A DNA stretch of 9,495 nucleotides from NCBI GenBank assembly GCA_016213595.1, contig JACRAA010000124.1, positions 1 to 9,495 on the forward strand, read 5' to 3'. The notes below the pieces were generated by a model that ran no database searches, had not been told where the DNA came from, and saw only the letters and a program-made list of their open reading frames with translations. This stretch comes from Actinomycetota bacterium. Its GTDB lineage: Bacteria; Actinomycetota; Actinomycetes; Propionibacteriales; Propionibacteriaceae. The position numbers and the translations under genes are program-made. Shown one piece after another: positions 6,004-9,495 of this stretch (position 1 is the stretch's first letter; every line of letters starts with the position of its first letter).

Positions 6004-8739
6004 GTGCCATCACCTGTTCCCGTCCGTCTGCGCGCCGAGCACCTCGACGAGGCCCTCGGCATCGGGACCTCCACGCCGAGACTGTCGTGGGGCTACGACG
6101 AGGCCCCCTCGGGCTTCGTGCAGGAGTCCGTCGAGGTCGAGGTGGTCCGTCCCTCGGGCGCCGAGACCTACGTCCTGGTCGGGCCCGAGCAGGTGCTCGT
6201 GCCCTGGCCCGCGCCGCCGCTGCGCAGCCGCGAGGCCGTCCAGGTCCGGGTCCGGGTGCCCGGCGGCGAGTGGTCGGAGACCCTCCCGGTCGAAGCCGGC
6301 CTGCTGGCGCGCGAGGACTGGGCCGCGTCGTTCGTCACCCCGGTGGGGCCGATGGCGAAGGGCGAGCCCGCCCCCGTCCTGCGCGGCGTCCTCGACGTCC
6401 AGGACGAGGTCGTCTCGGCCCGCCTGTACGCGACGGCGATGGGCCTGTACGTGCCGAGCCTCAACGGCGCTCGGGTGGGCGACCTGGAGCTGGCGCCGGG
6501 CTGGACCGCGTACCAGGAGCGGCTCCGCTACCAGACGTACGACGTCACCGACCTCGTCCAGCAGGGCGAGAACGTCCTCGAGCTTCTCATCGGCAGGGGC
6601 TGGTGGCACGGGCGCATCGGCTTCGAGGGACGCAGCGAGGTGTACGGACCGGTCGTGGCGGGGCTCGCGCAGCTCGAGGTGACGCTCGCGACCGGCGAGA
6701 CGCTGCGGCTCTCGACAGACCTGTCGTGGACGGCGTCGGCATCGGGCATCACGGGGAACACCCTGCTCGACGGCCAGCACACCGACCTGCGGCACACGGG
6801 CGGAGAGGCGGTCGCCGTCGAGGTCGTCGATCCCGGGTCGAGGGCTCTCGTCGCGCCCGACGGCCCGCCGGTCCGGGTCACGGAGGTCCTGCCGGTCGCC
6901 GCCACCGAACAGCGTCCCGGAGGCGTCACCCGCATCGACGCGGGCCAGAACCTGGTCGGATGGCTGAGGCTGCGCCTCCGCGGCGAAGCCGGAGCTGTCG
7001 TGACCGTACGACACGCGGAGGTGCTGGAGCACGACGAGCTGGGGACGCGTCCCCTGCGTACGGCCAAGGCGACCGACACGTTCGTGCTGACGGGGGACGG
7101 CGAGGAGGTGTGCGAACCGTGCTTCACGTTCCACGGCTTCCGCTACGCGGAGGTCTCAGGGGCCGAGGTGACCGGTGCGGAGGCGGTCGTCGTGGGCTCG
7201 GACCTGCGCCGCACGGGCCGGTTCGCGAGCTCCCACGAGCTCCTCGACCAGTTCCACCGCAACGTCGTCTGGGGGATGCGGGGCAACTTCGTCGACGTCC
7301 CCACCGACTGCCCCCAGCGTGACGAACGGCTCGGCTGGACGGGCGACATCCAGGTCTTCAGCCCGACGGCGTCGTTCCTCTTCGACTCGGCCGGGTTCCT
7401 GACGAGCTGGCTCGCGGACCTGTCCGCCGAGCAGACCGCCGACGGTGTCGTGGGCTGGGTCGTGCCGGACATCCTGCCGGCCGGCACGCCGGCGACGGCG
7501 GCGTGGGGAGACGCCGGAGTGATCGTGCCCTGGGTCGTGCACGACGCGTCCGCGGACGTCCAGCTGCTGCGCCGACAGCTCGACTCCATGAGGGCCTGGG
7601 TGGACCACGTCGCCGAGGCCGCCGGGGAGTCGCGGCTGTGGCGCGGCGGGTTCCAGTTCGGCGACTGGCTCGACCCGGACGCCCCACCCGAGGACGCGTT
7701 CGCGGCCAAGGCCGACCCGGACGTCGTCTCCACCGCGTGCTTCGCTCGGTGTGCGCGCGTGCTGTCGCAGGCGCTGGCTGTCGCCGGGGAGCCCGAGGCC
7801 GCACGCCGCTACGCACAGCTCGCGGACGAGGTCGTCGCAGCGTTCCGGAGCGAGTACGTGACGCCGGCCGGACGGATCCTCAGCGACTGCCAGACCGTGT
7901 ACGCCATGGCCATCTGCTGGGACCTGGTCGACGACGCGACCAAGGCCCGGGCCGGCGACAGGCTGGCGGACCTGGTGCGGGGCGAGGATTTCCGGATCTC
8001 GACCGGCTTCGTCGGCACCCCTCTCGTCACCGAGGCGCTCGGCCTCACCGGGCACGTCGACACCGCGTACCGGCTCCTGCTCCAGACCGGCTGCCCCTCC
8101 TGGCTGTACGCGGTGACCATGGGCGCCACCACGGTGTGGGAGCGCTGGGACTCGATGCTGCCGGACGGGACGATCAACCCGGGCCAGATGACCTCGTTCA
8201 ACCACTACGCCCTGGGTGCGGTCGCCGACTGGCTCCATCGCTCGGTCGCCGGCCTGGCGCCGGCGGCTCCCGGCTACCGCAGGGTCGCCGTCCGTCCGCT
8301 CGTCGGTGAGGCCCTCGACCGTGCCGAGGCCTCGTACGAGTCCCGCTACGGCTGCCATGAGGTCTCGTGGAGCCGGACGGGCTCGGAGGTACGGCTGTCC
8401 GTCACGGTCCCTGTGGGCACGACCGCCGAGGTCTGGGTCCCCGGCGAGTCCAGGTCCGTCGAGGTGGGGCCGGGGCAGCACACGTTCACCGGCTCGGTCC
8501 AACAGCTCGCCCGTCCCCGGCGGACGATCCGCGACGTCGTCGCCGACCCGGAGCTGTGGCCGCGGGTGGTGGAGGCGTTCGTCGCGAGGCGAGCGGCCAC
8601 TGACGGCCAGCAGCTGGCGCGGAGGCTGCTGCGGAACTTCGACGCGCCCGTCTCGCGCCTCGCGGAGTACGCGTCGCCGCCGTTCAAGCGCGCCGCGTTC
8701 GAGCCCGTCCTCGCGGAGGCGCTCACGACCCTGCTGTGA
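6004..8739 (+). CDS. Cytoplasmic GH78 alpha-L-rhamnosidase
   Basis: This 911-residue inverting glycoside hydrolase should cleave terminal alpha-L-rhamnosyl residues from glycosides. Domains: Ig-like N-terminal domain (about 5-100, PVRLRAEHLDEALGI...PRLSW), carbohydrate-binding beta-sandwich (about 130-300, with GWTAYQERLRYQTYDVT), a second beta domain (about 305-400, DAGQNLVGW, FHGFRY), the (alpha/alpha)6 catalytic barrel (about 403-748), a C-terminal beta-sandwich (about 750-828), then an extra tail (832-911). Catalytic elements are intact: D435-C-P-Q-R-D-E441-R-L-G-W-T-G-D448, with E441 the expected general acid, and W712-E713-R-W-D716, with E713 the expected base. There is no signal peptide or anchor, so it acts on imported oligosaccharides or glycosides. 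The frame is open far upstream, but GTG 6004 with AGGAG at 5994-5998 is the right start because homology begins there. It is the last gene of the operon. Confidence 0.93.
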   Translation: MPSPVPVRLRAEHLDEALGIGTSTPRLSWGYDEAPSGFVQESVEVEVVRPSGAETYVLVGPEQVLVPWPAPPLRSREAVQVRVRVPGGEWSETLPVEAGLLAREDWAASFVTPVGPMAKGEPAPVLRGVLDVQDEVVSARLYATAMGLYVPSLNGARVGDLELAPGWTAYQERLRYQTYDVTDLVQQGENVLELLIGRGWWHGRIGFEGRSEVYGPVVAGLAQLEVTLATGETLRLSTDLSWTASASGITGNTLLDGQHTDLRHTGGEAVAVEVVDPGSRALVAPDGPPVRVTEVLPVAATEQRPGGVTRIDAGQNLVGWLRLRLRGEAGAVVTVRHAEVLEHDELGTRPLRTAKATDTFVLTGDGEEVCEPCFTFHGFRYAEVSGAEVTGAEAVVVGSDLRRTGRFASSHELLDQFHRNVVWGMRGNFVDVPTDCPQRDERLGWTGDIQVFSPTASFLFDSAGFLTSWLADLSAEQTADGVVGWVVPDILPAGTPATAAWGDAGVIVPWVVHDASADVQLLRRQLDSMRAWVDHVAEAAGESRLWRGGFQFGDWLDPDAPPEDAFAAKADPDVVSTACFARCARVLSQALAVAGEPEAARRYAQLADEVVAAFRSEYVTPAGRILSDCQTVYAMAICWDLVDDATKARAGDRLADLVRGEDFRISTGFVGTPLVTEALGLTGHVDTAYRLLLQTGCPSWLYAVTMGATTVWERWDSMLPDGTINPGQMTSFNHYALGAVADWLHRSVAGLAPAAPGYRRVAVRPLVGEALDRAEASYESRYGCHEVSWSRTGSEVRLSVTVPVGTTAEVWVPGESRSVEVGPGQHTFTGSVQQLARPRRTIRDVVADPELWPRVVEAFVARRAATDGQQLARRLLRNFDAPVSRLAEYASPPFKRAAFEPVLAEALTTLL

Positions 8740-8750
8740 CAACGCTTTCC
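8737..8750 (+). promoter_or_regulatory. LacI/cre-like operator candidate overlapping the rhamnosidase stop
   Basis: TGACAACGCTTTCC fits the LacI/CcpA-type consensus TGWAANCGNTNWCA at 12 of 14 positions by eye, including the central CG. It overlaps the TGA stop at 8737-8739 and lies about 65 nt upstream of the next gene. GACAA (8738-8742) and TTGTC (8752-8756) also form a 5-bp inverted repeat across it. It may bind a LacI-family repressor, or be chance. No LacI-type gene is present in the window. Confidence 0.35.
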
Positions 8751-8802
8751 CTTGTCGCGTGGCAACCACTGGCTGAACAAGATGCCCCAGGTCGGGCTCC
8801 CG

Positions 8803-8817
8803 TAGCCTGACCGGGTG
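8803..8817 (+). promoter_or_regulatory. Leaderless-type promoter (-10 TAGCCT) fused to GTG start
   Basis: TAGCCT at 8803-8808 matches the actinobacterial -10 TAnnnT, and the GTG at 8815 sits 7 nt after it, exactly where transcription would begin. There is no Shine-Dalgarno-like sequence before the GTG, and no convincing -35 at 8779-8785. TAG 8803-8805 is also an in-frame stop, so no upstream start exists. Together these point to a leaderless mRNA. The remaining bases of the 75-nt gap after the rhamnosidase gene show no clear terminator. Confidence 0.55.
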
Positions 8818-9495
8818 CAGGCGCTGACCGGATACGCGACGATCGGCATCCTCATTCTCGTAGGCGTCGCGTGCGGCCAGTTCGGTGTCCTGACGACCCA
8901 GCACCAGCAGATGATGTCGAAGCTGGCGCTCCTCGTGGCCTCGCCCGCGCTGATGCTCACGATGATCGAGAAGGCGGACCTCTCGCGCGTCTTCGCGCGG
9001 AGCTTCATCGCCAACGCCGGCGCCATCATCGTGGCCGGGCTCGTGTACCTCGTGCTCGCGGTCCTGTTCTTCCGCCCGCCGCCGGCCGAGCGGACCATGG
9101 GGACGCTGCTCGCCTGCTACACGAACGCGGGCAACCTGGGGCTGCCCGTCGCCGCCTACGCCCTGGGTGACCCCACCTGGATCGCCCCCGTCCTCCTTGT
9201 CCAGGTGGCCGTCCTCCAGCCGCTGGCCCTCGCCCACCTGGACTACCGCCGCGCGAGGGAGAACGGTGGGTCGGTCCCGGTCGCACGTCTGGTGACCCTT
9301 CCCATCCGCAACCCGCTCACGGTGGGCTGCCTCGCCGGACTGGGGCTGAACCTCGCGCACATCTCGCTCCCGGGTGTGGTCGAGACGCCGCTCGTGATGC
9401 TCGGCGGCGTCGCCGTACCCACGATGCTCCTCGCGTTCGGCATCTCGCTGCGCCTCGACCCGCGACCGAAACGGGGTGCCGAGAGCCTCGAGTCC
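8815..9495 (+). CDS. AEC-family (auxin efflux carrier) transporter, 5' part
   Basis: 227 codons are open from GTG 8815 to the window end; the full protein should be about 300-320 residues, so the 3' third is missing. It is a polytopic membrane carrier of the AEC/PF03547 type. Hydrophobic segments lie near residues 5-26, 36-51, 63-86, 95-117, 122-141, 165-182 and 192-212. The family signature N104-A-G-N-L-G-L-P111 is plain, as are PIRNPL (163-168) and the broken-helix segment GGVAVPTMLLAFGISL (197-212). Bacterial members export or exchange organic acids such as malate or malonate, or are uncharacterised; no substrate can be assigned. It has its own leaderless-type promoter, so it is probably not part of the sugar operon. 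Confidence 0.9.
   Translation, partial: MQALTGYATIGILILVGVACGQFGVLTTQHQQMMSKLALLVASPALMLTMIEKADLSRVFARSFIANAGAIIVAGLVYLVLAVLFFRPPPAERTMGTLLACYTNAGNLGLPVAAYALGDPTWIAPVLLVQVAVLQPLALAHLDYRRARENGGSVPVARLVTLPIRNPLTVGCLAGLGLNLAHISLPGVVETPLVMLGGVAVPTMLLAFGISLRLDPRPKRGAESLES

Noticed and set aside
1824..6013. Long minus-strand open frames (over 700 codons at 1824-3980 and 3872-6013)
   Set aside because: They lie opposite genes with clear family motifs, are rich in Arg/Glu/Asp/Gly/His as expected for antisense reads of high-GC codons, and show no domain or ribosome-site support.
8740..8814. Intrinsic terminator after the rhamnosidase gene
   Set aside because: Only a 5-bp inverted repeat (GACAA/TTGTC) with a 9-nt loop and no T-run is present, too weak to call.
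7156..9360. Minus-strand frame of 734 codons
   Set aside because: It spans the rhamnosidase, the intergenic gap and the AEC gene in antisense, with low-complexity composition and no recognisable domain.
1..9495. tRNA, rRNA, CRISPR array, insertion sequence or prophage
   Set aside because: No repeat-spacer periodicity, transposase or integrase motifs, terminal inverted repeats or tRNA-like cloverleaf noticed; the window is almost fully occupied by metabolic genes with uniform composition.

Overview
The window is high-GC DNA with strong G/C preference at third codon positions, mostly GTG or ATG starts behind purine-rich ribosome sites, and tight same-strand gene packing. This points to a high-GC Actinomycetota, plausibly Micrococcales, but the sequence alone does not fix a genus. 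Every gene I support lies on the + strand. The very long minus-strand frames are codon-bias shadows.

Layout: (1) 1-104, the 3' end of a sugar-binding lipoprotein gene. (2) An intercistronic stem-loop at 123-151. (3) 171-1884, two CUT1-type ABC sugar permeases. (4) 1888-2532, an Asp/Glu racemase-superfamily protein with only one cysteine. (5) 2529-3977, an FGGY carbohydrate kinase with glycerol-kinase-like motifs. (6) 3974-4957, a TIM-barrel aldose-ketose isomerase. (7) 4988-5944, a SorC-family sugar-responsive regulator. (8) 6004-8739, a cytoplasmic GH78 alpha-L-rhamnosidase with an extra C-terminal segment. (9) A short intergenic region with a LacI/cre-like site and a leaderless-type promoter. 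(10) 8815-9495, the start of an AEC-family transporter that runs off the end.

Genes 1 to 8 read as one catabolic operon. Several junctions overlap by 4 nt or are separated by 1 to 3 nt, and the largest gap is about 66 nt. The inferred logic is: the binding protein and permeases import a rhamnosylated (or similar 6-deoxy-/L-sugar) glycoside, powered by an ATPase encoded elsewhere. The signal-peptide-free GH78 enzyme trims it inside the cell. The isomerase converts a released aldose to a ketose and the FGGY kinase phosphorylates it. The SorC protein probably senses a phosphorylated intermediate. No aldolase, transketolase or dehydrogenase that would finish the pathway is visible, and the racemase-like protein has no obvious place in a standard rhamnose route.

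The best candidates for something undescribed are therefore the substrate and chemistry of the racemase-like/kinase/isomerase trio, and the C-terminal tail of the GH78 enzyme. I see no RNA gene, CRISPR array, transposon or phage element.
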